64,000 bases of DNA from a bacterium (GTDB lineage Bacteria; Pseudomonadota; Gammaproteobacteria; Burkholderiales; Burkholderiaceae_C): NCBI GenBank assembly GCA_030824555.1, contig JAVBXK010000049.1, positions 1 to 64,000 on the forward strand, given 5' to 3'. Shown here piece after piece: positions 49,702 through 57,919 of this stretch. How positions within the stretch are numbered: position 1 is the first letter of the stretch; each line of letters begins with the position of its first letter. A program made the translations under genes and the position numbers. Under the pieces are notes generated by a model. That model made no database searches and was not told the origin of the DNA. It saw only the letters and a program-made list of their open reading frames with translations.

Positions 49702-50913
49702 ATGTCCACCTCACTGACCACCCAGCTCATTCACCATGCTTACCGGGCACCCGCGGGGTTCGATGCCGTTGCACCGGGTGTGTACAAAGCCTCGACAGTG
49801 TTCTTTGGCAATGTCGATGAACTGCGCCACCGTGAATGGCGTGACAAGTCTGGCTACACCTATGGCCTGCATGGCACACCCACCACCTTCACGCTGGAAG
49901 AGCGCATTGCCACGCTGGAAGGCGGCCACCATTGCGTGTTGGTGCCCAGTGGCCTGGCTGCGGTGGCGCTGGTTGACATGGCCTTTTTGCGTCAGGGCGA
50001 CGAGTTGCTGGTACCTGACAACGCCTACGGGCCGAACAAGGCGTTTGCCGAGGCCGAGCTGAAAGCCTGGGGTATCACCACCCGCTACTACGACGCGATG
50101 GACCCTGCCGACCTGGCCGCGCAACTGACCGATGTCACCCGCCTCGTCTGGCTGGAAGCACCTGGCTCGATCACGCTGGAGTTTCCTGATGTGCCCGCGT
50201 TGGTCGAGGTGGTCAAGGCCGCCAACCTGCGCCGCGCAGGCGAGGGCGGGAAGGGCGCGCGCGCCATCCTCACCGCGCTGGACAACACGTGGGGAGCCGG
50301 TATCGCATTCAAGGCGTTCGACCTGGGTGTGGACATGTCCATGCAAGCGTTGACCAAGTACCCCAGCGGTGGCGCCGATGTGCTGATGGGCTCTGTGGTC
50401 ACCCGCAACCCACAGTTGCACCAAGCATTGCTGATGACGCACATGCGCGTGGGCCATGGCGTGGCCGGCAACGATGCCGAGCTGGTGCTGCGGGGTTTGC
50501 CCAGCATCGAGTTGCGATACCACGCACAAGATGCCACCGCCCGCGCACTGGCCACCTGGATGCAGACCCGCCCCGAAGTGGCTCAGGTGTTGCACCCCGC
50601 ATTGCCTGGCTCACCAGGCCACGAGGTGTGGTTGCGTGATGCTCGGGCTGCGGCGTGCCTGTTCAGCGTGGTCTTCAAAGCACACATCCCGCAACAACGC
50701 ATCGACGGTTTTTGTGACGCACTGAAGCTGTTCCGCCTGGGCTGGAGCTGGGCGGGGCCCATCAGCCTGTGCGCACCGTATGATGTGCCCGCCATCCGAC
50801 AACGCGCTTGGCCTCACCAAGGCGGTCTGGTTCGGTTTGCCGTCGGTCTGGAAGCGGTTGCTGACCTGCAGGCGGACCTTGCTCAGGCGCTGTCAATCAT
50901 GTCAGCGCCCTGA
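49702..50913 (+). CDS. metC: Cystathionine beta-lyase-like PLP enzyme
   Basis: Cys/Met-metabolism PLP enzyme (403 residues). PLP Lys in ALTKYPSGGADVLMGS; substrate and cofactor segments YGLHGTPTTFTLEERIATLEGG, LVPSGLAAVALVDMAFL, VWLEAPGSITLEFPDV, and AGPISLCAPYD near the end. The SGLAAV and HxTPT pattern fits MetC (cystathionine to homocysteine) better than MetB, but the family's substrate preference is not certain from sequence. It has its own terminator upstream and no methionine genes beside it. Confidence 0.85.
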   Translation: MSTSLTTQLIHHAYRAPAGFDAVAPGVYKASTVFFGNVDELRHREWRDKSGYTYGLHGTPTTFTLEERIATLEGGHHCVLVPSGLAAVALVDMAFLRQGDELLVPDNAYGPNKAFAEAELKAWGITTRYYDAMDPADLAAQLTDVTRLVWLEAPGSITLEFPDVPALVEVVKAANLRRAGEGGKGARAILTALDNTWGAGIAFKAFDLGVDMSMQALTKYPSGGADVLMGSVVTRNPQLHQALLMTHMRVGHGVAGNDAELVLRGLPSIELRYHAQDATARALATWMQTRPEVAQVLHPALPGSPGHEVWLRDARAAACLFSVVFKAHIPQQRIDGFCDALKLFRLGWSWAGPISLCAPYDVPAIRQRAWPHQGGLVRFAVGLEAVADLQADLAQALSIMSAP

Positions 50914-50961
50914 GCGTTCCCGAATCTCTTCTCTTTTCCACCATCACAACGAAAGCACGTT

Positions 50962-51150
50962 TTGGCCACACCCAACTACGGATACGAAAAACGCCAGAAA
51001 GAACTGGCCAAAAAACGCAAGAAGGAAGACAAGCTCAAGGCCAAGGCCGAACGCAAACTGGACCCCCACGGCAACGAACTGCCTGATACCGATCAGGCAG
51101 AGAACGAGTCGGCTGAAGGTACCCCACAGACAGACGCGTCAGCCAGCTGA
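50962..51150 (+). CDS. Small highly charged conserved-type protein
   Basis: A 62-residue protein beginning with TTG (MATPNYGYEKRQKELAKKRKKEDKL). The first half is Lys/Arg-rich and predicted helical; the second is acidic and Ser/Thr-rich. I remember similar short proteins with an N-terminal YGFEKRQKELAK-like block in Burkholderiales genomes, function unknown. The codon pattern and 48-bp gap after the lyase gene make it plausible as a real gene. Its charge pattern suggests nucleic acid or ribosome contact, which is inference. Confidence 0.6.
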   Translation: MATPNYGYEKRQKELAKKRKKEDKLKAKAERKLDPHGNELPDTDQAENESAEGTPQTDASAS

Positions 51151-51177
51151 ACGGCTGATACCGCCGTGGGCCTCACC

Positions 51178-52251
51178 TCACGGCGCTCTGACGGATGTCT
51201 TCCCTGACAGCTGCGTGGCCAGCGCGGCAAACGATGCTGGGCTGCGGTCTGACAGTGCATGGACTTCAGCTTGGCCGTATTGTGTGAAATTGCGCTGTAT
51301 CGACGCGGCATATCCTGGGTCGTAATGCTTGAGCAACAGGTCTCGAAACACGTCTGCAACATGGCCCTGTTTCACTTGCTCAGTCCAACCGGTCACCACA
51401 CTTTTCCCCCGCAATTCAGTCAAAGCCCCCAGGCGGTCACAGAAGTAGGCTGGGTCGTCTACCAAGTAGGCATAGTCCTCCAGCAACAACGCCACGCGCT
51501 CGTCGTCAGGCAGTTGCAGGTCTATGCACGGGCTGGCCCGCATGGCCTCTATCAAGGCATCGGGCACACGCAGGTTGCCCACTTTTTTGCTCTCGCTTTC
51601 CACGAAAACAGGGCGAGTCGGGTCAAACTGCCGCAGTGCTGACCAGATCAGGGTGTCAAAGTGTTTCTGACTGGGTTGAGGTGTGCCGGGCACGTGCCCC
51701 AAAACCGAACCCCGGTGCTTGGCCAGTGCTTCCAGATCCAGCACCTGGGCGCCCTGTGCTGCCAGGGCATGCAGCAGGCGCGTTTTGCCGCAACCCGTGG
51801 TGCCACACACCACTTTGAACTGAAGCGGGCTGACACGGCGTGCAATGTCCAGCACCAGTTCTGCACGCCAAGCCTTGTAGCCCCCTTCGACCAGTGTCAC
51901 CTGAAACCCGATGGCCCCCAGCGCCCACGCCAGAGCACCGCTGCGGTTACCGCCACGCCAGCAGTACACCAGCGGCCGCCAGCCCTTGGGCTTGTCGATG
52001 ACGGCGCGGTCAACGTGGGACGCGATGTTGTGAAACACCATGGCAGCCCCCCGTTTTTTGGCCTCGAAAGCATTGACCTGTTTGTACAGGGTCCCGATGA
52101 CGATGCGCTGTTCGTTGTCCAGAGAGGGCCAGTTTTCAGCACCGGGAATGTGGTCAAGCTCGTATTCGGCTGGGGTGCGGGCATCGATCACGGTATCGAA
52201 GCGATCAAGCATTTGTGCCACGGTGGCAGCAGGCAGGGTGTTCACAGGCAT
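51178..52251 (-). CDS. mnmH: tRNA 2-selenouridine synthase
   Basis: Replaces sulfur by selenium in the wobble 2-thiouridine of tRNAs for Lys, Glu and Gln. An N-terminal rhodanese domain (VIDARTPAEYELDHIPGAENWP, catalytic Cys in VYCWRGGNRSGALAWAL) is followed by a P-loop domain (VVCGTTGCGKTRLLHAL). 357 residues is normal. The selenium donor gene selD is not in the window. The stop lies 27 bp from the convergent small-protein gene. Confidence 0.93.
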   Translation of the reverse strand: MPVNTLPAATVAQMLDRFDTVIDARTPAEYELDHIPGAENWPSLDNEQRIVIGTLYKQVNAFEAKKRGAAMVFHNIASHVDRAVIDKPKGWRPLVYCWRGGNRSGALAWALGAIGFQVTLVEGGYKAWRAELVLDIARRVSPLQFKVVCGTTGCGKTRLLHALAAQGAQVLDLEALAKHRGSVLGHVPGTPQPSQKHFDTLIWSALRQFDPTRPVFVESESKKVGNLRVPDALIEAMRASPCIDLQLPDDERVALLLEDYAYLVDDPAYFCDRLGALTELRGKSVVTGWTEQVKQGHVADVFRDLLLKHYDPGYAASIQRNFTQYGQAEVHALSDRSPASFAALATQLSGKTSVRAP

Positions 52252-52331
52252 GTGCGGATTATCAGGCTGCGCAGGCCCAACCGGATTTCAGCCTGCCGCC
52301 AGCGCGGCTTGATGGCCCTGCTCAGGCGCGG

Positions 52332-53048
52332 CTACCGGATCAGTTTCGCCAGCGCGGGCCACATGTTGGCCAGCATGGTGGGTTGTGCCCGCTCGTTCGG
52401 GTGGATGCGGTCTGCCTGAAACCACTGCTGGGCATCGGGCACATCGGCCACGCCCGACAGGAAAAAAGGCACTCCCGCTATGCGCTCGGCCTTGACCACC
52501 TGTGGGTACAACTCGCGAAACGAACGCGCGTACTGCTCGCCATAGTTGGGGGGCATGTCCATGCCCAGCAGCAACACGGCCGCACCTGCGGCTTTTGCTG
52601 AACGCACCATGTGTGTCAGGTTATCTTGCGTGCGCGCCAGGTCCAGACCACGCAAGGCATCGTTGCCCCCCAGCTCAATGACCACCACAGACGGTTGGTG
52701 TTGCTTCAGCAGGGCAGGCAGGCGACTGCGGCCACCTGCAGTGGTGTCACCACTCACGCTGGCATTCACCAGCACCGTGCCTGGGCGCTCTGTTTGCAGT
52801 TTGGCCTGCAGCAACGGCACCCAGCCGGTGCCACGCTTGAGCCCATATTCGGCACTGAGCGAATCACCGACCACCAGCACCACTCGTTGCGCCGCGGGTT
52901 TTGGCCGGCGAGGGCCGCTGCCTGTTTCTGCGGTTGCGGCCTCAGCGCGGGCCTGCCCAGTCAGAAGGCCATTGGCAGCCATACTCATGGCAACCAGCGC
53001 GCGCAAGTTAAAGTGACGGCGTAACAACCACACGGCAAGCCCTTTCAT
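52332..53048 (-). CDS. tesA: SGNH-family arylesterase / lysophospholipase (TesA-like)
   Basis: Periplasmic GDSL hydrolase with thioesterase/lysophospholipase I similarity. A signal peptide (ALVAMSMAANGLLTGQARAEA) is followed by block I VVGDSLSAEYG, block II Gly in VSGDTTAGG, block III GGNDALRG and block V DRIHPNERA. From 53048 it has 238 residues, slightly longer than E. coli TesA because of the linker after the signal peptide. The track frame to 53462 runs antisense through the ABC gene and is not used. It is divergent from the ABC ATPase gene, as tesA and ybbA are in E. coli, with the two ATGs sharing bases. Confidence 0.9.
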   Translation of the reverse strand: MKGLAVWLLRRHFNLRALVAMSMAANGLLTGQARAEAATAETGSGPRRPKPAAQRVVLVVGDSLSAEYGLKRGTGWVPLLQAKLQTERPGTVLVNASVSGDTTAGGRSRLPALLKQHQPSVVVIELGGNDALRGLDLARTQDNLTHMVRSAKAAGAAVLLLGMDMPPNYGEQYARSFRELYPQVVKAERIAGVPFFLSGVADVPDAQQWFQADRIHPNERAQPTMLANMWPALAKLIR

Positions 53049-53727
53049 GAGCAATGAGCAACCGGAAACGATGATCACGGTCCAGCATGTATTCAAGTCT
53101 GTGACGGACTCGACCGGCACACTGCCCATTCTGCGCGATATCGATTTCACGCTGAAAAAAGGGGAAACATCGGCCATCGTCGGGGCATCCGGTTCCGGCA
53201 AAAGCACCTTGCTGTCCATCATTGCCGGGTTGGACACGCCTACCCAGGGCACGGTGTACCTGGCTGGCCAAGACCTGTTTGCGTTGGACGAAGACCAGCG
53301 CGCCGCCTTGCGTGCGGCCAAGGTGGGTTTCGTGTTCCAGAGCTTCCAGTTGCTGGGCAACCTCACTGCGCTGGAAAACGTCATGCTGCCGCTGGAACTG
53401 GCTGGCCGACGCGATGCGCGGGCAACCGCTGCCGACATGCTGGGCCGCGTGGGCCTGGGCACACGGCTGAACCACTACCCCAAGGTGCTGTCTGGCGGCG
53501 AGCAACAGCGGGTAGCACTGGCCAGGGCCTTTGTGGTGCGGCCAGCCGTACTGCTGGCCGATGAGCCCACAGGCAGCCTGGACCACGCGACCGGTGAAAC
53601 CATCATGCGGCTGATGTTCGACCTGAACAACGAACTGGGCACCACCTTGGTACTGGTCACGCACGACCGGGCCATTGCTGCACGCTGCGAGCGCCGCATC
53701 ACCATCGAGGCGGGCCAAATGGCCTGA
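53047..53727 (+). CDS. ABC transporter ATP-binding protein (YbbA/LolD-like)
   Basis: ATPase of the MacB/LolD/FtsE group, 226 residues: Walker A GASGSGKSTLL, Q-loop FVFQSFQLL, signature LSGGEQQRVALARAF, Walker B LLADEPTGSLD and H-loop VTHD. In E. coli the divergent tesA neighbour is ybbA, followed by the permease ybbP. No permease gene follows here; rlmB comes next. A second start at 53071 has a better ribosome binding site (GGAAACG). The partner permease must be elsewhere or the protein has another role. Confidence 0.9.
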   Translation: MSNEQPETMITVQHVFKSVTDSTGTLPILRDIDFTLKKGETSAIVGASGSGKSTLLSIIAGLDTPTQGTVYLAGQDLFALDEDQRAALRAAKVGFVFQSFQLLGNLTALENVMLPLELAGRRDARATAADMLGRVGLGTRLNHYPKVLSGGEQQRVALARAFVVRPAVLLADEPTGSLDHATGETIMRLMFDLNNELGTTLVLVTHDRAIAARCERRITIEAGQMA

Positions 53728-53798
53728 TGGGGTCCATCACGGCCACGCTGCCAGGTGTCTTCAAAACCCCATTGAAAGGCTGCGTCGATAATCGGCGC

Positions 53799-54542
53799 AT
53801 GTCTTCATCCAAAGTTCTGTTCGGCTTTCATGCCGTGGGTGTCCGCTTGAAAACGGCACCGCAATCCATCATTGAGGTTTATTTCGAACCTACTCGGCGC
53901 GATGCCCGCATGCGCCAGTTCTTGGACCGGGCGCGCGAAGCCGGTGTGCGCCTGATCGAGGCAGACGGTTTGCGCCTGGCCAAATTGGCTGGCAGCCACG
54001 GGCACCAAGGCGTGGCAGCACGTGTCGACCCTGTGCCGCAAGCGCATTCGCTCGATGAGCTGCTGGAGCAACTGGAAGAGCAGGGCACCGCCCCGCTGCT
54101 GCTGGTGCTCGATGGCATCACCGATCCGCACAACCTCGGTGCTTGCCTGCGTGTGGCCGACGGGGCAGGGGCACATGCTGTCATTGCCCCCAAAGACCAC
54201 GCTGCGGGCATCAATGCCACCGTGGCCAAAGTGGCCAGCGGTGCGGCCGAGACCATGCCTTACTTCATGGTGACCAACCTGGCGCGCACGCTGGGCGAGT
54301 TGAAAGAGCGGAACATCTGGGTGATCGGCACCAGTGACGACGCACCCAAAACGCTGTATCAGGTGGAGCTGAAAGGCCCGACCGCCTTGGTATTGGGCGC
54401 AGAAGGTGCTGGCATGCGCCAGTTGACGCGCAAGACCTGTGATGAACTGGTCAGCATCCCCATGAAAGGCGCGGTCGAAAGCCTGAACGTGTCCGTGGCC
54501 AGCGGCGTGTGCTTGTACGAAGCGTTGCGGCAACGCGGCTGA
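53799..54542 (+). CDS. rlmB: 23S rRNA (Gm2251) 2'-O-methyltransferase
   Basis: SpoU-family methyltransferase of the knotted fold, modifying the P-loop of 23S rRNA. Substrate-binding N-terminal domain (VLFGFHAVGVRL) then the SPOUT core: motif 1 LVLDGITDPHNLGACLRVA, motif 2 ALVLGAEGAGM, motif 3 IPMKGAVESLNVSVASGVCLYEAL. 247 residues from the ATG at 53799; the longer track start at 53727 overlaps the ABC ATPase stop and lacks family similarity. Confidence 0.94.
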   Translation: MSSSKVLFGFHAVGVRLKTAPQSIIEVYFEPTRRDARMRQFLDRAREAGVRLIEADGLRLAKLAGSHGHQGVAARVDPVPQAHSLDELLEQLEEQGTAPLLLVLDGITDPHNLGACLRVADGAGAHAVIAPKDHAAGINATVAKVASGAAETMPYFMVTNLARTLGELKERNIWVIGTSDDAPKTLYQVELKGPTALVLGAEGAGMRQLTRKTCDELVSIPMKGAVESLNVSVASGVCLYEALRQRG

Positions 54543-54575
54543 ACGCGCTGCACGCGTCTGCAAGACCGGCAGTCA

Positions 54576-56513
54576 TCAGGCTTGGTCGAGGAAGCGGGCC
54601 GCAAAATTGACCGGTGCCAGGGCTCGGCTGAACAAAAAGCCTTGCACCACGTCGCAACCCTGCTGACGCAACCAGTTGTGTTGCGCCTGTGTTTCGACCC
54701 CTTCTGCCACCACGCGGTAACCCAGCTTGTGGGCCATGGCCAGCGTGGCATCGACCACGGCGGTAGAGCGGTCGGGTTTGTCTGCCTGGCCGGGTTCGTT
54801 CAAACCCATCACAAAAGACTTGTCTATCTTCAGCACATCGAACTCCAGCACACGCAGGTACGACAGCGACGAATACCCGGTACCGAAGTCGTCCAGCGCG
54901 ATTTCAATGCCCGCTTGCCGCAGACGTGCCAGCGCCTGGATGGCGCTGCCATCGGCGTCCAGCAGCACCGACTCGGTCACTTCCAGCGCCAGGCTGGCGC
55001 ACGGCACACCGTACTGGCCGATGGCCAAGAGCCAGTCCACATCCACCGACGACGCCCTGAATTGCCGGGGTGACAGGTTCACGCTCAGTCGGAAACCGGG
55101 TGGAAGCGACGGCAGCCAAACCTTCAATTGTTGTAGCGATTGATGCATGACCAACTTGCCAAGTGTGTCAATCAGCCCCGATTCTTCTGCCACACGGATG
55201 AACACATCCGGTCGAATGGCCTGGCCTTCGTCCGTCCACCGCAACAGGGCTTCAGCCCCCACCAGCGTGCCGTTGTGCGCATCGAACTGCGGCTGATAGT
55301 GGAGTTGCAATACCTGGTTCTCGATGGCCTGACGCAACCGGTTTTCAAGGGTGACGCGCTGGGTCAGGCGGGCATCCAGGTCTGGGGTGTAGCGCCGCCA
55401 TTGGTCACCACCCCGGTTTTTGGCCTCGTACATGGCCATGTCGGCCCGCCGCAGCAGGGTGTCGGTGTCATCCCCGTCCTGGGGCGACAGTGCCATGCCG
55501 ACGCTCGCCGTCAATTGCAAGGTGTGTGCGCCCAGTTTCACCGGCTCGGCGACGGATGTCAGCAAGCGCTGGGCCACATAGGTGACTTCGGCAACATCGG
55601 TGATGCCGGTCAGCAGCACGATCAATTCGTCGCCGCCCTGGCGGGCCAGCACGTCGATGCTGCGCAAGGCCGACGGCAGCCGACGTGCCAGCGTTTGCAG
55701 CAACTCATCCCCCGCCCAGTGGCCCAGCGTGTCGTTCACGTTCTTGAAACGGTCCAGGTCGATGCACAGCACGCCCACCATGTGCTGTGGGCCACGTGCT
55801 TGCGCCAGCGCCAGCGCCAGGGGCAGTTGCTCCAGCAGGGCACGGCGGTTGGGCAGACCGGTCAGGTGATCGGTGCGCGCCAGGCGCTGCATGTCGTGCT
55901 CGCGCATGACGCGTTCGGTGACGTTGGTGACTGAACCCGCCATCAACCGGATCGATTTGTGGCCCGAGTAGGCCACCAGACCACGGGCAGCCAGCCACAG
56001 GTACTCGCCGTTGTGGGCCTTGACACGGTATTCGCAATAAAAATGGTCTGTGAGGCCCTTCAGGTGTGCGGTCACAGCCTTGTTGTAGATGGCCCGATCG
56101 TCAGGATGGACGATTTGCAGCCAGGCATCCGAGGTAGGCAGAAAATCATCGGTGTAGCCCAGAATTTCGAGCAACCGCCGCCCCACCACCAGCCGCTTGG
56201 TCAGCGGATCCCACTCGAACATGCCGTCGTGCGAGCCAGCCATGGCCAGCTCCAGGCTGTGCAATGAACGGCTGATGCGAGGCCAGAGCGCCAGTGCGCC
56301 CGTTGCGCCGGCAATGGCCATCAGCCAACCCAGCACCTGCAACACGGCGGTAACAGGTGCCAGGAGGGGCACGTAAAACGCCAGCACCAGCACCAGCAGG
56401 CCGAGGGCAGTCACCGCCACGCAAGCACCCAACCAGTCCGGCAGACGGCTTTGGGGTATGGCGTTGCGCAAAGGCTTGCGCGTGGGGCTGCTCATGCCGG
56501 ACATGCTATCCAC
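54576..56513 (-). CDS. PAS-GGDEF-EAL cyclic-di-GMP protein, membrane-bound
   Basis: A 645-residue protein with two N-terminal helices (ACVAVTALGLLVLVLAFYV, VLQVLGWLMAIAGATGALALW), a PAS domain (SHDGMFEWDPLTKRLVVGRR...HPDDRAIYNK), GGDEF and EAL. The GGDEF signature reads GGDEL, a variant that may or may not cyclise GTP; the EAL signature AEALLRW is intact, with NLSPRQF, ESVLLD, DDFGTG, KIDKSF and EGVET, so phosphodiesterase activity is likely. It is the distal gene of a minus-strand run with the chromate transporter genes, and convergent with rlmB. Confidence 0.93.
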   Translation of the reverse strand: MDSMSGMSSPTRKPLRNAIPQSRLPDWLGACVAVTALGLLVLVLAFYVPLLAPVTAVLQVLGWLMAIAGATGALALWPRISRSLHSLELAMAGSHDGMFEWDPLTKRLVVGRRLLEILGYTDDFLPTSDAWLQIVHPDDRAIYNKAVTAHLKGLTDHFYCEYRVKAHNGEYLWLAARGLVAYSGHKSIRLMAGSVTNVTERVMREHDMQRLARTDHLTGLPNRRALLEQLPLALALAQARGPQHMVGVLCIDLDRFKNVNDTLGHWAGDELLQTLARRLPSALRSIDVLARQGGDELIVLLTGITDVAEVTYVAQRLLTSVAEPVKLGAHTLQLTASVGMALSPQDGDDTDTLLRRADMAMYEAKNRGGDQWRRYTPDLDARLTQRVTLENRLRQAIENQVLQLHYQPQFDAHNGTLVGAEALLRWTDEGQAIRPDVFIRVAEESGLIDTLGKLVMHQSLQQLKVWLPSLPPGFRLSVNLSPRQFRASSVDVDWLLAIGQYGVPCASLALEVTESVLLDADGSAIQALARLRQAGIEIALDDFGTGYSSLSYLRVLEFDVLKIDKSFVMGLNEPGQADKPDRSTAVVDATLAMAHKLGYRVVAEGVETQAQHNWLRQQGCDVVQGFLFSRALAPVNFAARFLDQA

Positions 56514-56533
56514 ATTTCAGCAATGTGGGTATG

Positions 56534-57193
56534 TCAGAGCCAACCCAATACACCCAGCAAGGCCCCTGCGGCCAACAACCACAGCATGTGTATGCGGGTG
56601 CGCCAGACCACTGCTGTGGCCACCAGCGTCAGCAGCCAGGCGGTCAAGGGTTGTGCATTCAACCAGCGGACCAGCATGTCCCCGTCAAGCAGCTGTTCGC
56701 CCACGGTGGTGCCTGCAAGCACATTTGCAGCTGGCGCGGCCAGCAGCCACCCGGTTGCCAGCAGCAGCGCAATCACCACCGGTGCCAGGCCCTGTTTGAA
56801 CGCCCTGACCGAGCGGCGGTTCTGGTTGTGGTGTGCCCAGCGCGTAGCGGTGTAGGTCAATATGGACGAAGGCAGCAGCGTGGCCACCATGCACACCGCA
56901 ACCCCCAGCAGGCCGGTCCACCAAGCCAAGTTGCCTGCAGCAGGTCCGCCTGCCGCATTGACCCCCACCTGCCAGCCCATCAACGCGATGAACAGCACAT
57001 TGGGCCCCGGTGCAGCCTGCGACAACGCAATTGAAGATGTGAATTGCACATCCGTGAGCCAAGCTTTTTCGCTGACCAGGAAACGGTGCATGTCAGGTGC
57101 GGTGGTGATGGCGCCCCCCACCGCCAGCAACGACAGCGAGGCGAAATGGGTGAACAGCTCAAGCCAGTTGGCAAGGGTAGGGGCCATGCTCAT
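56534..57193 (-). CDS. Chromate transporter, short chain, second subunit
   Basis: A 219-residue membrane protein of the CHR family, with six or so hydrophobic helices. Motifs: FTHFASLSLLAVGGAITTAPDMHRF and AAPGPNVLFIALMGW. It corresponds to one half of the 400-residue fused ChrA. It overlaps the upstream partner by 4 bp (57190-57193). Family members export chromate or handle sulfate; resistance is not demonstrated here. Confidence 0.88.
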   Translation of the reverse strand: MSMAPTLANWLELFTHFASLSLLAVGGAITTAPDMHRFLVSEKAWLTDVQFTSSIALSQAAPGPNVLFIALMGWQVGVNAAGGPAAGNLAWWTGLLGVAVCMVATLLPSSILTYTATRWAHHNQNRRSVRAFKQGLAPVVIALLLATGWLLAAPAANVLAGTTVGEQLLDGDMLVRWLNAQPLTAWLLTLVATAVVWRTRIHMLWLLAAGALLGVLGWL

Positions 57194-57798
57194 GGTGCGT
57201 TGCCTGGCTCATCGCTTACGCTCGATTCACCCAGGCGGCGGTAGGCCCACGCAAAGCCTGTCCCACCCAGTCCCAACAACACCCAGGCCAACGGCCAACG
57301 CAGCCATGCAATGGCAACGAACGTGGCCGTGGCCAGCAGTGCGCACATGCGCCAGCCCATCACATTGCGGGCCAATGCCGCCATCAGCTTGATGCCGGTG
57401 GCGGCAATCAGCCCGGCCGACACCATGCCCATGCCGCGCAAAGCGGCCTGTGCCCAGGCAGCATCGGCCACCTTGCCGTAAAAAAATGCCAGCAGCAGTA
57501 CCACCGCCAATGGCGCAGCCAGCATCCCGGCCAATGCGGCCAACGCGCCGCTCAGGCCAAAGTAGCGGCCCCCGATCATCAAAGACAGGTTGACCACGTT
57601 CGGGCCGGGCATTACCTGTGCCACAGCCCATTCTTCGACGAATTGCTCGCGCGTCATCCAGCGGCGCTTTTCGACCAGCTCCCGTTGCACGATGGCCAGC
57701 ACGCCACCAAAACCCTGCAAAGCCAGGATGCTGAAAGACAGAAACAAGTCGGTCCGTGAACGTGGTTGGCAGTTGTTTTCGCTTGTCGAAAGTGTCAT
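57190..57798 (-). CDS. Chromate transporter, short chain, first subunit
   Basis: A 202-residue CHR-family membrane protein with LSFSILALQGFGGVLAIVQRELVEKRRW and VMPGPNVVNLSLMIGGRYFG. Short-chain CHR proteins occur as adjacent pairs that act together as a heterodimer with opposite topologies. This one is translated first and coupled to the second. The 121-bp gap to the ppk2 stop upstream contains no clear terminator, so these genes may have their own promoter or be read from ppk2. Confidence 0.88.
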   Translation of the reverse strand: MTLSTSENNCQPRSRTDLFLSFSILALQGFGGVLAIVQRELVEKRRWMTREQFVEEWAVAQVMPGPNVVNLSLMIGGRYFGLSGALAALAGMLAAPLAVVLLLAFFYGKVADAAWAQAALRGMGMVSAGLIAATGIKLMAALARNVMGWRMCALLATATFVAIAWLRWPLAWVLLGLGGTGFAWAYRRLGESSVSDEPGNAP

Positions 57799-57919
57799 GC
57801 GTGGTTCCGGTTTTCCAGCCTGATGGCTGTGCCAACGCCCGCCACCGCAGTGGACATTCTTTTATCTGTATAGCGGAGTATTCAATGCAGAAAAGCGGAA
57901 GGCATGTATTTTTTACAAA

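Noticed and set aside
52332-53462. 376-residue version of the arylesterase
   Set aside because: The extra 138 residues are antisense to the ABC ATPase and would hide a proper signal peptide.
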